Source of the DNA: Daedaleopsis sinensis
Lineage: Eukaryota > Basidiomycota > Agaricomycetes > Polyporales > Polyporaceae
Length of the DNA: 64,000 nucleotides
Reading direction: 5' to 3'
Assembly: GCA_033807695.1 (NCBI GenBank)
Contig: CM066302.1
Span: 496,001-560,000, forward strand
The notes under the pieces are model-generated. The model ran no database searches. It was given only the letters and a program-made list of their open reading frames with translations, and was not told where the DNA came from. Below, one piece after another: positions 21,951 to 33,780 of the stretch (position 1 is the stretch's first letter; each line of letters starts with the position of its first letter). The translations under genes and the position numbers were made by a program.

Positions 21951-22573
21951 CGTCAGTGGCCGGTGGCGACGATCGGAGACGCAAGCGGCTGCTGTCGAGT
22001 GGCGCTGGCATGGCGGAGGAAAGGCGGACGACGGCAGGGAGGTCGAGGGAAGTGCGAGGTAGTGGGGTTCAAGTTTGACGGCCTCGGACGGCGTGTTAGG
22101 AAGGCTGTATGCGAGTTAGGAAGTCGATTAGCACCACTATAGATCTAGATAGCATGTGTGAGTCAGAGACGAGATGCGGAGTATATGCTATAGACTCACC
22201 AGTTTGGTGGGAACCGAGGTACTACCTGTGTAGGTGAAGCACGGAGTGCTCGCGGAGTGTGTTCTACTATGCATACAGTTAGTTTTGCGAGAGCGGCAGC
22301 ATTAATCGATAGAGCAGAGGTGGCGCATGGAGGGCGAGGGCGAGAGATGGCGGGGAACGAGCAGGTGCGGCGGACTTGATAGCGAGAGAGACAGGGAGAA
22401 GGCAGACGGGCGAGCGTTGGCGATAAGGAGCGCGGCGGCGATTCAAGGGAGAGTGGTGACGAGCGCTGAGGCGACGTCTGCCAGTGAGAGTGCAGCGCAG
22501 GAGATGAGAGCGGTGGACGAAGGTGGTCAAGCGCATATTGAGGCATGCGCATACGTCATCGAAGGCGGCGGAG

Positions 22574-22680
22574 GAGATCGGATGCACCTGTCAATCAGTT
22601 CTGCAGCGACGATGTATACTCAGTCATCTGTCTCGCTCTCTGTTCTCTCACTCACCGAGGGGGAGGATTTGGGAGGCCAT
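22574..22680 (-). pseudogene. LSM5 5' fragment, P3 copy
   Basis: LSM5 exon 1 with start codon at 22678-22680, intron 1 and the first codons of exon 2; homology ends at about 22574. Intron 1 resembles the P2 fragment more than the functional gene, so P2 and P3 share a more recent origin at this end. Confidence 0.85.
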
Positions 22681-24236
22681 GTCGTGACGGTAGGCGTCTG
22701 TACGCTCCCAGTCGAGAATCGAGTTCCATCGCATTGTATCCTATTGTATCCTATTGTATTGCCGCCAGAGCGGCACGCAACGGTCCGCGCTCCGCCTGGC
22801 GCACTCAGTTGCTCCTTCCTTCTCGACCACCATGAACTCTCCAGCCCAGACCGGGCGCGCCATGCGGCCGCTCGACGCATACACCCACCGCGGCGACTCG
22901 CGCCCTTGCCCCGGTCGACTTGCAACAACCGGACTCTGTACAGAACTCCGACATACATAGCTGTGGCCGGCTGCCCAGGCGCCCAGTGCCCAAGGGAGGG
23001 CGCGCGATGCACAGCACGCACAGCATTGATCTGAAGCTTTCTCCGATAGTCATTCATTGCGAGAGGACTGAAGGGTGTAAGTAACATTAGACTGGGGCGA
23101 TCAGGACATCGATACTGCCTGATACTGCTCGGCGGGCCCGGTGGCCGACGTGAGAAGGTCCGCGTCCAATCTCGAGGATCTCTACCATCACCAGGCCGCA
23201 ACGTTAGTGCACCTTCGTTCTCGACTCTCGGGCGGGCATCGATGAATCATGAGACGAGGTTCGTACTTACCTGCTCAGGAATGTGCGTAGGGCGTCGACG
23301 CTGACTGTGACCTGTGCAAACTTCAGTGCCGCGATCGCGCCGTCGGGATATTGCGCGCCACCGACGCACTGAGCGACGACAGCGCTACGGCTCGGAGAAG
23401 CGGGCGGGGAGTCACAAGTCACAGGGGAGGACGGGACTCGGGAGGGTCAAAATTAATAGATGAGATGGCGGGCGCACAGCTGAGATGGGTGGCCGATGAT
23501 GGCCTCTGACGGCCACGCGCGGCCACCGACATGTGAGTGTTGCACGCGCTTCGATTCCCTCTTAAACTTAGGCACAGTCCATCCGGGGCCTCGCGCTCTC
23601 CTTCCCTTCCCCCTTGTCCTCTTCCCAACTCCTCCTCCTCCTCCCCCTTTCCCTACCTTCCGCCTTCCCTGCACTTGCGCCCGCTCGCAGAGCGCAGAGC
23701 CACCATCGGCGCTAGGGTTTCCAGTTAACTACCCCTGTCCTATTCCCCGACCACCCCTCCTCACTCCTCCCGATGTCCTCAAGCCCATATGAGCCCGTGC
23801 GCGGGAGCATCATCGACTCCTCCGCCGCACCCACCCCGCGCGGCTCCGAGTACCTCGCCCCGCCCACCGGCCCCCACCCCGACCGCTCGCTCGCATCCAC
23901 CCCGGCCGACAACTCCCCGTTCCTGCCCGGGAACACCAAGGAAAACTACAGCGACGAGTCGCGGGACGGCCCCGCGCGCCCCGTACACAAGCGGCCCCTC
24001 TTCTGGCTCCTCACCGCGGGCGGGATCGCGATCATCGTCCTCGCCGTCGTCCTCCCCGTCTACTTCGTGGTCATCAAGCCGAATCAGCACAACGCGACCT
24101 CGGGCAGCTCTGCGTCGGGCTCGAGCGGCAGCTCCGGCTCAAATCCCTCCGGCGGCAAGTCTGGCTCGAATGGCTCGGGCCCGACGGCCGCGTTCGCGAC
24201 GGGCGGAGACGGCAGCACGGTCACGAAAGAGGATGG
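22574..24236. repeat. Array unit P3 (third copy, joined to the complete glucanase)
   Basis: Third P copy. Its right end continues into the intact glucanase. Between about 22686 and 22795 it has diverged sharply from P1 and P2 and carries a short tandem repeat (TTGTATCCTA, two and a half units around 22733-22762). Confidence 0.9.
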
Positions 24237-26804
24237 GTCGACGTTCACGTACAAGAACTCGTTCGGCGGATACTGTGAGTGTTCACGTTCGATTTCGAAC
24301 CGTTTCCTTGCGGCGTGGTTTCCCCGAGTCGTGAGCATGTGGCTATTCGGTCCGAGCCTTGCTAGTGGGCGGCTACTCTCGCTCGAGCTCCGTCCAACCT
24401 CCTTTGGACGGTTTCCCCTCCTCCGCGCCTGCTCGCTCGAATGCTGAGACCGAGCGCGGGCTATCTTGCCCGTGCGCGCTGTCTTGGCCAGCCAGTATCG
24501 GCATCGCACACTATCGGTGCACTCGAAGGCTCGTGGACGAGAAGGAACTGAGCCCGAAGCCCCGACTCCCATCGTGGTGCATGCGCAGCGCGTTCCGTTA
24601 CATTCCGCTCGCCCGCGCACGCTCCCCTCCCACCGCGCAACTGCTCGCTGCCTCATGATGCGTGGCTATGGTGGGGTGGGTCGCCGCGCGTGTGATCTGT
24701 GCGTTCCGAAGTCGGGGCGCACCGCGCGCCCGCAGCGACGCCTTGCTCGACGTGAAACCCCCACGTCCAGCTCGATTTGGCGTAGACCGGAGCGTGTTTG
24801 CGCTCGGAACGCCAAGACAGATTGAGCGTTCATGCGTGGCTCTGCACCATGCAAAGGACGCTCGTGCCAGCTTCTCACGCGGGGACTTTGTGTGCCCTCG
24901 GCGCACATCTAAGCGTACCGGACTTGACACTGACATATTTGGGTTACAGGGGTGTCTGATCCTGCGAACCCCTTCGACAACTCGGCCAAGGCGAACTCAT
25001 GGACGCCCGCGCTCAACGAGACCTGGAACTGGGGCAAGGACCGCATTTGGGGCGTGAATCTCGGCGGCCTGTTTGTGCTCGAGCCGTTCATCGTCCCCGA
25101 CATCTACCAGGCGAACCCTGGGGCCGTCGACGAGTGGACGCTCAGCCAGCTCCTGGCGGCGAAGGGCCCGGACGTGCTCCAGAAGACGCTGGAAGACCAC
25201 TACAACACGTTCATCACCGAGGAGGACATGGCCCAAATCGCTGGCGCAGGCTTAAACTGGATCCGACTGCCCATTCCGTTCTGGGCGATCAACAAGTGGG
25301 ACGATGTTGGCGTCGACGGTACTGGGGCACACCAAGCGGAGCCGTTCCTTGAGCGCACGTGCTGGAAGTACGTACTTCGGGATAGTCCGTGGAACATCGA
25401 GACTGACTGCTGTCCAGATACATCCTCCGTGTCCTCGGATGGGCTCGCAAATACGGTATTCGCGTCAACCTCGACCTGCACACCATGCCCGGCTCGCAGA
25501 ACGGCTACAACCACTCTGGCAAGCTCGGCACGATCAACTGGATGAAGAGCGTCATGGGCCTCGCCAATGCCGAACGCTCGCTTGACTACATCCGCATCAT
25601 CACCGAGTTCATCTCCCAGCCCGAATGGAGGGACGTCGTCCCGATGTTCGGCATCGTGAACGAGCCTTACCTGCACGAGATCGGCGAAGACCAGGTCAAG
25701 TCATTGTGCGTGCCCTCTTGCGAGTTTCGCGCTTCCGTGCCGCGCTGACACACGGAGCAGCTACCTCCACGCGTACGAGATGGTGCGCGAGATCACCGGC
25801 ACCGGGGCGGGCAACGGCCCCATGATATCCATGCATGACGGCTTCACCAGCCCTGCGAACTGGGCGGGCTTCCTCACCGGCGCCGACCGTGTCGTCCTCG
25901 GTACGTCTCCTCCCCCACTCACATTCGCGGCTGCGCTGACGCCCTCCCGTCTTCCTTCGCAGACACCCACCCGTACTTCGCGTTCGACGGGTCCGCGAAC
26001 CGCGAGCCGCTCAACGTCACCGCGGACGGCGGCGACGGCACGACGCTCGGCGGCAAGTGGCCCAAGCAGGCGTGCCAGTCCTGGGCGTCCGACATGAACA
26101 CGAGCCGCGCCAAGTTCGGCGTGACGATCGCGGGCGAGTTCAGCAACGCGATCAACGACTGCGGGCTCTTCGTCGACGGCATTACCCCGACGGGCGCGCC
26201 GGGCGGCACGAACTACGGGCCCGGCTGCGACTACTGGGAGGACGCCGCGGGCTGGTCGGACGCGACGAAGCAGGGCCTGCTGCAGTTCGCGCTCGCGAGC
26301 ATGGACGCGCTCGGCGACTGGTTCTTCTGGACGTGGAAGATCGGGAACTCGGCCGCGGGCTCCGTGCAGGCCCCGCTCTGGTCGTACCAGCTCGGGCTGC
26401 AGCAGGGGTGGATGCCCGCGGACCCGCGCCAGGCAGTCGGCAAGTGCGCGAGCTTTGGGGTCACCGCGCCGGCGTTCTCGGGGCAGTACGCCGCGGCCGC
26501 GACTGGGGGCGCTGGGGCGGGGACGATCGCGGCAGCAGCGACGGCGGGCCTCGCGTGGCCCCCCGCGTCGTTTGCGGACCAGGCGGACGTCGCGGCGCTC
26601 CCGCAGTACACGGCGACGGGCACGGTCTCGACGCTGCCCCCGCCGACGTTCTCGCCGACGCCGACGGTTAGCGTCGGAGACGGCTGGTTCGACGACAAGG
26701 ACAATGCGCCGGCGGTGACGCCGATCTCGGGCTGCGCGTATCCGTTCGCGTGGGACGCGGGCGACGCGCAGGTCCCCGCGGCGGGCTGTCTGCCGGCGCA
26801 ATGA
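23773..26804 (+). CDS. Membrane-anchored glucan 1,3-beta-glucosidase (GH5_9, ExgD-like), complete array copy
   Basis: Exo-beta-1,3-glucanase, the only full-length glucanase attached to a P unit. Exons 23773-24274, 24950-25367, 25418-25705, 25761-25900 and 25963-26804 give 729 residues. Order: about 70 residues of Pro/Ser-rich cytosolic tail, a membrane helix at about 75-97, a Gly/Ser/Asn-rich linker, then the GH5 domain with GVNLGGLFVLEP, the acid/base Glu in VNEPYL (about residue 388) and the nucleophile Glu in IAGEFS (about 507). Exons 2-4 match the paralogue at 1461 in length. Intron 1 is 675 bp against 77 bp in the paralogue, and lies just 3' of the point where the truncated copies break off. 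The P3 promoter presumably drives it. Confidence 0.94.
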
Positions 26805-28444
26805 AAGGCCCGAGCGAGGTCTCCCAACCCCCTGCCCTGCCCGTCTCCTGCTCGTATCGCCATCCCAGCACGCACGCCTTGTGGACATTCTGCGTCGTTC
26901 TCGCTCTCTCTCCCTCGCCCTCGCGCTGCAGTAGTGCACCGCAGCGCACAGACTCGGACACGGACATATGTTTGCCGCTAGTTACTACCACACGACTGTA
27001 ATTGCTTCGCTTCGCTTCGCCACGCTCGCTTTCCGTCTGCATGACCATTCACATTCCCCTTCCCCTTCCCCAGCTCCCTAGGCCTGCGAAGCGCGGGTGC
27101 ACGAGATATCGTGTCCGCGGACAGATTTGGGCTGTTGTACAGTTACTGTAGCCACCCATCTGATCATGATGCATGATGCCCCGACTGCCTCTACTACTTA
27201 TTAGTGGTACTACTGATGCATGATGTACGGTACGCCCATGGACGTTTTAATCAGGTTTCGGCAGATATACCCGGCTGCAGGCTACTGCAGCACCTCAAAG
27301 CTTCATTACCTACTGCTGCAGCTACCTCGGCATAGACATTTGCGAATGGACCGTCGACGTGGTCGTGCAGTGGGCGGCTCGCTCGGAAGCTCTCGACAGT
27401 TGTCTGAGAGTATATATATGATCTGGGAGCGAGAAGTTGGATACTGACGGTTTGTTACTAGGCTGCGCATCGTATCGTATGATGCTCGAACTTAAGCTTG
27501 GCGGCTAGAGGGCCTCTAGTTTCTAGTGAGTCTCTCCACAAGGTTGAGATCCGTAAATTGATGACCGATACTACTGTCATGTTGGTTGTACGTTGGTTCC
27601 AGGCTGCCGCTCGGCCTTCAAGCTCACAATTCGCGCAAAATCTGGCATCACCCTCCTCTTCCGCTCCTCAGCCTCGGCTTCTCTGCCCGACGACTCGCTA
27701 CCATACCATCCCACCATCGTTCAAGTTTCCACAGTCACCGTCTAGGTCCGAGTTCGGGCCCGACGGTTGCAGACCATACGTAATGCGTGGACCTTGAGAG
27801 GGTTTTTACCAGCTTCGGTGCACGCGTACGGAGCCTAGCACTCCACTCGCCGCCTCCGTAACGTCTTCCATCCCAGAGTTCTCGCACATGACCGCACTGC
27901 ATCTCGTGCTGCTGCAACGGTCCCCAGGTGATGTCCGACGATGAATGCACAAGAAGGTGGGCCTCTTACTACAGACGGCAGTAACCTACTGCAGACGTGG
28001 ACATTTTCGAATTCAAGGTTCAGATCAACAAGAAAGCGGGTATGTCGTGTCTGTGTATCTCGAGAAGGGTTGTATGTGGTCGCCGACGGATGGCTAGCAT
28101 AGAGATCCTTTCGATCGGATGCCAATGGGTAGGTGAGTGGAAGCCTAGCTTGATGCGAAGTGCACACGAGCATAATAACGTTAACGTGCTCGCGATTGTT
28201 ACCAGCCGACGAATTCTGGGAGCTGTAACGTCAGTCGCCCGTCTACCAACATGTTCACTGACCTATCAGCGGACCATTCGCACCTGCTCCACCACAGGAT
28301 AGACTCACCGAGAACTTAGAAGGGCGGCTTCAAGACGCTCGTCGCACGACAATAGCTTCGTTCTCCGTAAGCGAGTGCCGAGAGTCCACTCATCCCGACT
28401 AGTAGGAAGGGCCGATTTACACATTGCGCAGATGTATAGGCGCT
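26805..28444. other. Intergenic, no gene seen
   Basis: Downstream of the glucanase. Short frames only; none has supporting introns or motifs. AT content rises and several short CTGCAG/TACT-rich stretches occur around 27180-27330, without a clear repeat structure. Confidence 0.45.
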
Positions 28445-28900
28445 TTAGATGGGATCCATGACTAACGGCGGCCGGTTGCTGCGAGGGACTTTGAGAGTTA
28501 GAGGAAAAGCGAGGAAGCTTAAAGGCGGGGCTCCGCGTACCTCTCGCCGACACAAACATTTCCACCTTTTCTCGCGAGCGAGTACTTCGAGGATATCGAG
28601 ATTTGTGAGTGCGACATGCTTGTACCCCAGCCTACCTAGTATACCAGGCGCGCTGACCATCTTCACAGGAGCACCATGTCGTCCCAGCTCTTGAGCTTCT
28701 TCCTCGTCCATGTATCCGATATCTCTAACATGCAACGCGTGAAGCACACCCCGGAGCACATCAAGGCAACCCTCCCACTCATCGAGAGCGGTGTTATCGG
28801 TAAGTCTATTCAAGGTGGTCTGATCCCGCGGCACTCCAATATCGACGAAGCAACTCTTCAATCGCATATATGCATACAAGATATCTCGGAAACTTGGCAT
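28445..28900 (-). CDS. Possible hypothetical protein (151 codons)
   Basis: Not recognised. A single open frame starting MPSFRDILYAYMRLK gives 151 residues with an acidic central block (HVRDIGYMDEEEAQELG) and a basic, Pro-containing C-terminus. Amino-acid composition is protein-like in the first 90 residues. No signal peptide, helix or family motif can be named, and internal donor-like sites could shorten it. It could be an orphan gene, a fragment of a larger decayed gene, or chance. Confidence 0.3.
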   Translation of the reverse strand: MPSFRDILYAYMRLKSCFVDIGVPRDQTTLNRLTDNTALDEWEGCLDVLRGVLHALHVRDIGYMDEEEAQELGRHGAPVKMVSAPGILGRLGYKHVALTNLDILEVLAREKRWKCLCRREVRGAPPLSFLAFPLTLKVPRSNRPPLVMDPI

Positions 28901-28987
28901 ACATGTCAGTCATAGGGAATCGAGCTATCATCCGATCTCATCGTCACGCCCTCTAGGATTCGCAGTTCTTGATGAGTGTGTAGTCCT

Positions 28988-29462
28988 TCAAAGGGTGACC
29001 GGGAGGCACCCGAGGCTGATAAGGCCGCCTACGATGTTAAGTCAGTCATACAGTTTTCATAAAATCCCGTTAAGTTTCAACCGTGACAAGAACGTCGCAA
29101 ACTGTCTCTTACCGACGGCATTGTCTTCGCAGCAAACAGTGTTCGCGTCGCTGTCTGATGTGTCAGCGCTTTCCCGCCTCCAGTACGATAGCCATGTCTA
29201 CTCACCAAGCATTGCCCGAGCCGACGCCGACAACGTTGATGGAAGAGCAAGTGAGGCCGATGAGGCCGGTAAGGTCCTGGATGGCGACTCCGATGGATGC
29301 CAAGATCGGCGCGATGGCCGTGCTGTTGGCATTCTGGACGCTCTCGCAGCACTGGATGGAGCCAGTGCTGCAGCTCTCCCCGCCGGCAGGAGCGTCCTGG
29401 GGTGCAGGGATGGCGGCAGCAAGGATCGCGAGGGTGGATATGGCGAAGAGCTTAGTAAACAT
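28988..29462 (-). CDS. Class I hydrophobin
   Basis: Small secreted amphipathic protein that coats aerial hyphae and spores. Exons 29206-29462, 29113-29150 and 28988-29028 join to 111 residues. A signal peptide is evident (MFTKLFAISTLAILAAAIPA). All eight hydrophobin cysteines are present, at residues 31, 38-39, 72, 86, 92-93 and 106, giving C-X6-CC-X32-C-X13-C-X5-CC-X12-C, within the class I range. Cys86 is split by the first intron, which fixes the acceptor as GACAG; the other nearby acceptor would create a stop. The protein ends SLGCLPVTL. A TATA box lies about 80 bp upstream of the start. Confidence 0.95.
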
Positions 29463-29540
29463 GGCGATTGAGGCTGAGCGCTGAGTACTGAACGACTGGT
29501 GAGTGTTGTTCGAGTGAGGGTGGTAGACGAACGATTCGGC

Positions 29541-29548
29541 TTTTATAT
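29541..29548 (-). promoter_or_regulatory. TATA box of the hydrophobin gene
   Basis: ATATAAAA on the minus strand, about 80 bp before the hydrophobin ATG at 29462, a normal distance for a strongly expressed fungal gene. Confidence 0.6.
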
Positions 29549-31312
29549 TGCAGGAGCAGTGTACCCAGTCATTACGTCGTGCTTGATCTATGATACAACA
29601 CACTCTGACGTACCCTCTTACCCATCTTCAAGTGACCATTCTTGTCTACATACGCAGATGCAGCATGTGTCTGCCGTCGTGTTCTCTTGCCTCGTTCTAG
29701 GGCTCTCGGTGGAATTATCTTCAATACATCCGAGTCGTCGTCATAGCTCTTGGGCGAGCGCAAGTACTACACCTCCGGACCCTCGGTAGGATGACTCTCG
29801 TGAAACTGGAACTGGTTTTCTCGGTGAATAAATTCAGCCGCTCTCGCTTCGCACATCATCATCTCACAACTTCGGTGTACAGACCTACTCCACTCCACCC
29901 GAGGAGTTCGACCGCTCCGCGGATCTACTGCTCGGCGGCCGTCCAAGATATTGTCCAACATACAGTGCGACATGGACTCTACAGCGTACGAGCTGCGCAA
30001 TCTTGCGGAGAAGAGAAGAAGACCGGAGAAGACACATGAGTGTGGAAACTCTCAAACAGTGCTCAAGCATCCCTTCCACCTTATAGCCGCGGACATTGTC
30101 CCATGAGGTCATTCCTCCGTCGGTCCAATTTTGACTCAATATAGTACGTCCCTCTAAGTCAGATAACAACGTTTTGTATTGATTATTGAAAGGGTTACAG
30201 CGTATGCCATCTGATTCGATCCTGCAAGTTTCGCGCAGTACTACCGCCATTGCGAAGAGTAAAAGGACCGAGTATAAGTAGTTCTCATTGGCTGTCGTCC
30301 TATGCTGCCCAGGCGAGACGGTTGGATCGGGACGATGATTTCTCCCTGGCTTATGACGTGTCTGGCTTACTCAACCATCCGCATCATTACGGACCCGGAA
30401 TTTATGACTCGAAATTATGTGGATGTGGAATACGTACGTAGGAAGGTCTACATCACCGTGTAGCGACCTGCCAGGATAAGCCAGCCAGCAGGTACGTGGT
30501 ATTCTGGCCGCCCGCCGACGTCCTCCGCGGAGTCAGGATGGCTGTCGTGACATCGTCGGCTTGTACCCACAACTGCAACCGCGGAAACATATAAACCGGG
30601 ACATGATGCTACGATGATAATTTGCCTACTATAGAGGTGAGCTACAAAGTATATATTCTACGGCTGAGTCTCTGCCGCTTATTGCGTTTCAGGTTATAAC
30701 TCTATATCACCGGCCGGTAGTGGTGGAGTCCGATATCCAGATGGACGGATATAGTAGTGAAGACGCCCAATACCGAGTCCGAGCTGCCCGAGTTGCCACT
30801 CGATAATGCCGCGTTTATCACGGATTTGCACGAGGCATTCCACAGACCGCTCAAACCTTTCCTCTTATTGTGCTCTCCCAAAGACGGGGTGTCTTGACGC
30901 GCCATTGATACCTGTTCTGGTCTAGCACTACCGCAGCAACATAACGCGAGGCTCGGGGAGTCAGTGCGGGCTCGAGCTTAATTCGACCTCGCGTTGTTTA
31001 GATACGGACATACTAGGGGCGCACGTTATTTTTGAGCCCAAGGGGCATTTTCCCTTCTGCTTTATCCTCCAAACTTACTTCACGAGGACTTCAGCATCTG
31101 CACGTTGCGTGCTTCGAACGCGTGTCGGTCGCGTGCTGACGCGTAGACGCGGGTGTACATATTATCGCAAGATCCGACGATTGGGCGGGTTTCCCGGTCA
31201 GCCTCTCCTCCGATTCCCCCCCCACTCAAACTCTCTGGTAAGATCTCTGGAGCTGTTTGAATGGCTCAGTAGCTGATTTCCCACAGCCCACCCATAGACA
31301 GCATACACTAGG
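29549..31312. other. Intergenic, no gene seen
   Basis: About 1.8 kb between hydrophobin and the coiled-coil gene. Open frames on both strands are short and uncorroborated. A poly-C run at 31217-31225 lies just before the next gene's leader. Confidence 0.45.
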
Positions 31313-32586
31313 ATGTCGCATCACGGGCCATCCTATGCTTCTACCTCAACCATCAGGCCTCTATCCGCTTATGATGACGGAAGCATGCCCACAGCAGCTC
31401 CGGCTGAAGTCATCGCTGCTTCTCAGACTATACAGCAGATCAAGGACTCCCTAGGAAAGCTAGGCGTGAGTGAAGATCTTTCTGTCGCGGATATAACTAT
31501 TGCCCGAGTGATACCCTGAGTAGCGAAGCTGATAACTGCACACTCATAGAAAACCATCGACGTTCTTGGAGAGCAGACCATACAGATGATCCAAGCCGGC
31601 GGGCAAACCGGGATCGCCAATCAAATTGGCAGGTGCGTTATACCCTAATGTCGCAGTAGTATATGACACTGACTTGTAGCTATGAGAGTAGCATTCGACG
31701 ACACATGAAAGAGCAGGAGACGACACAAGAAGAGCAGATCACGGAGATTGAAGGTCTGATGAGAGTCATAACCCGCGCTGGTGTATCCGCGACGCTGACG
31801 CTCGTTATCTGTTCTCGAAGAGTTGCTTCGGGAGGTCTTGGAGCACGACGTACTCGAGCACATCAGGCAACTGAGTGAGTTTCCAATCTATGTAGACGAT
31901 TCCGATACTCATGCAATCTCCTTCGCGTCAAGTTCACGCGGGCGTGGTGGAGGAAATTGACACACTCGTTGCTCAGCAGGTCAATATTTTACTTCAGCGG
32001 TACATTCCGCAGCAGCTGGTAGTCGAACTTCGGGACCAGAGAGAGCAACTCGAACAGGTTCAGAGGTCTCTTCACAACTCGTATGTCTCTGCGAGACCCG
32101 CCGCTACACGTTCTATCGTGAGCTAATCATGAGAACATGGAATCAGGGAGAGTCGGCGAGCGAACGCCATCCTCCGAGTCCACAAGATCAACGAGACGGT
32201 GCACACGCTGTTCCCTGATAAAGGAGATATCCCAGCACAGTTCCCGCGGACGCTTGCTGATGTCTTCGGCATGACTGGTGCGTGTTTATGTGGAATCCGC
32301 GCGCGGACCTCTTATCTTCGCGTAACCCCAAGGTGAGACCGCCGTCTCGCTCGTCAGAGAGTACGGCCTTGGAGAACCAGTCGTTTCGCGCGAGGGGAAC
32401 ATAAACAAGTTTATGCAGTACTGTGGCGTCGAGTACCAGCTGGTGCGCCTCCGTCTTCGCTCCCTTCGAGATGCGAAAACGCTCACTTTGGTGATTCGGT
32501 CGGGTACTCCATTGTCATCACTAGATTTCTACGGGGGCTGGTGCGTCGATTCCATACAGGACGACAGCAGAAGTGGCCTTCGATAG
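31313..32586 (+). CDS. Coiled-coil hypothetical protein, mushroom lineage family
   Basis: Biochemical role unknown. Seven exons (31313-31465, 31550-31632, 31680-31753, 31821-31874, 31933-32080, 32147-32277, 32333-32586) join in frame to 298 residues. After a Ser/Tyr-rich start the middle is a long charged helix (SYESSIRRHMKEQETTQEEQ, EELLREVLEHDVLEHIRQL) followed by VEEIDTLVAQQVNILLQRY and RDQREQLEQVQRSLHNSESRR, then a compact C-terminal region with FPRTLADVFGM and KFMQYCGVEYQLVR. No signal peptide or membrane helix. From memory this layout recurs in multi-copy hypothetical proteins of Agaricomycetes, which usually end near the CGVxYQLVR motif; here the frame runs about 38 residues further, so the last exon may be misjudged. 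Confidence 0.75.
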
Positions 32587-33780
32587 AAGGAGAGACGGTG
32601 GTTTTTGATTTGTGATCTTGATGCATACGGGCTTATCAACGTTTCAACGTTCAACGCCGAACGGACTAGAGGTAGAAGCTCCAATATCTGTACCAATACT
32701 TTCTTCGCGTCTACGTGTGCTATGCGACGGTATTTCATGCGTCTCAATTTGATCTAGATCTCTTCCCTTGGGGGTGCGTGCGCAACCCGATAATTACTAT
32801 CTGAATGAAGGCATTCACGACACTCAAGGACTCAAGGATTCGGTTGCGATTCTAATGTGCGTCTTCATCATTTGCCATAGGCTGATTGTTACCACAGTCC
32901 AGTACGTGTATTAGCCCCGGAGGCGACGCGGAAAGGTATGCAAACAGGAAAAGCAGCGAAACCAGCTTGCCATAATGCTGTTAGGTTGTCATATCCTGAA
33001 TAAACGCCATGCCGATAGTTCCCCCCAAAGATTCTTCAATCCTGGTGTGAGTATGAGGCCATACGCTACACCACCCGTGTCACAGACGGGCAAATACTCG
33101 TAGAGTGGCAACCACCGGTCGTGCGCGTAGCTTGTCACGCCCAAGGGGAGAGTCAGCGCGTCCACAACCGAGAGCTCCGAGCTCAACTCCCCTTCCCACG
33201 AATCACCTACGCTCCAACATCAGCTTCACGAGTATCAAACCCACCTCGAGGGGCTGGAGAAGGAACGACTCGTGACTCGGAGTGCGCCGTCATTCTCGCC
33301 TGGCATCCCGATTTCCGACAAACGCGGCGACAATGCCTGCCATGGTCACGTCGCTAGAAGTCGGCTCACGCGCCCGTCCCACATCAGCAACTTGATCCAA
33401 CTTGCTTGCTATTGACGAGATATCCTTTGAATGAGCTGACAGGAGTCATGTTAGAGGTTTGTGTCTGGCTCCACGGCGTACAAGTCAGCAGTAATATCTC
33501 ACATGACAAGAAATCCGTGATACTCAATCACAGCAGCGCAACCGGCGAGCAGTTGAAAACACGGTCGAACGTTGAAACCACTTGCCTTATGACCATCGGA
33601 TGAAGCTTGGATGAGTGCACATAGATATGGGCCGTATGTCGAGCAGAGCGTCGGATGAGTAAGAGGGCTACCCGCCAGATGACATCGTTCCAGGTTCATG
33701 TTGGCCTTCTTGATCAGCTGGGGCACACAGTCGCGAACCTCGTGCCAATTTGCAATGCAGAGTATTACTCACGAGCGTGT
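32587..33780. other. Intergenic, possible gene scrap at 32990-33190
   Basis: No complete gene. On the minus strand around 32990-33190 one open frame reads VTSYAHDRWLPLYEYLPVCDTGG, which looks protein-like, but it lacks a start, partner exons or a neighbouring continuation. It may be a relic. Confidence 0.3.

Larger units (their letters stand above)
15916..22573. repeat. Array spacer X2 (6.7 kb)
   Basis: Second spacer copy, between P2 and P3, colinear with X1 apart from many small indels. It has the same contents in the same order: the minus-strand hypothetical gene (16907-17530), the hairpin (18709-18764), the CGGTACGT-studded stretch (about 18840-20650) and the 309-bp repeat (about 21330-21950). 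Apart from that gene no coding sequence is supported. Confidence 0.85.

Noticed and set aside
25761..26939. 392-codon minus-strand frame
   Set aside because: Antisense to exons 4 and 5 of the intact glucanase and spans its intron; composition driven.
26805..28444. Possible tRNA or other small RNA genes
   Set aside because: No stretch combined plausible A and B box sequences with a cloverleaf; a tRNA search program would be needed to exclude it firmly.
29885..30250. 121-codon minus-strand frame upstream of the hydrophobin
   Set aside because: No motif, no supporting introns, and mixed composition typical of intergenic DNA.
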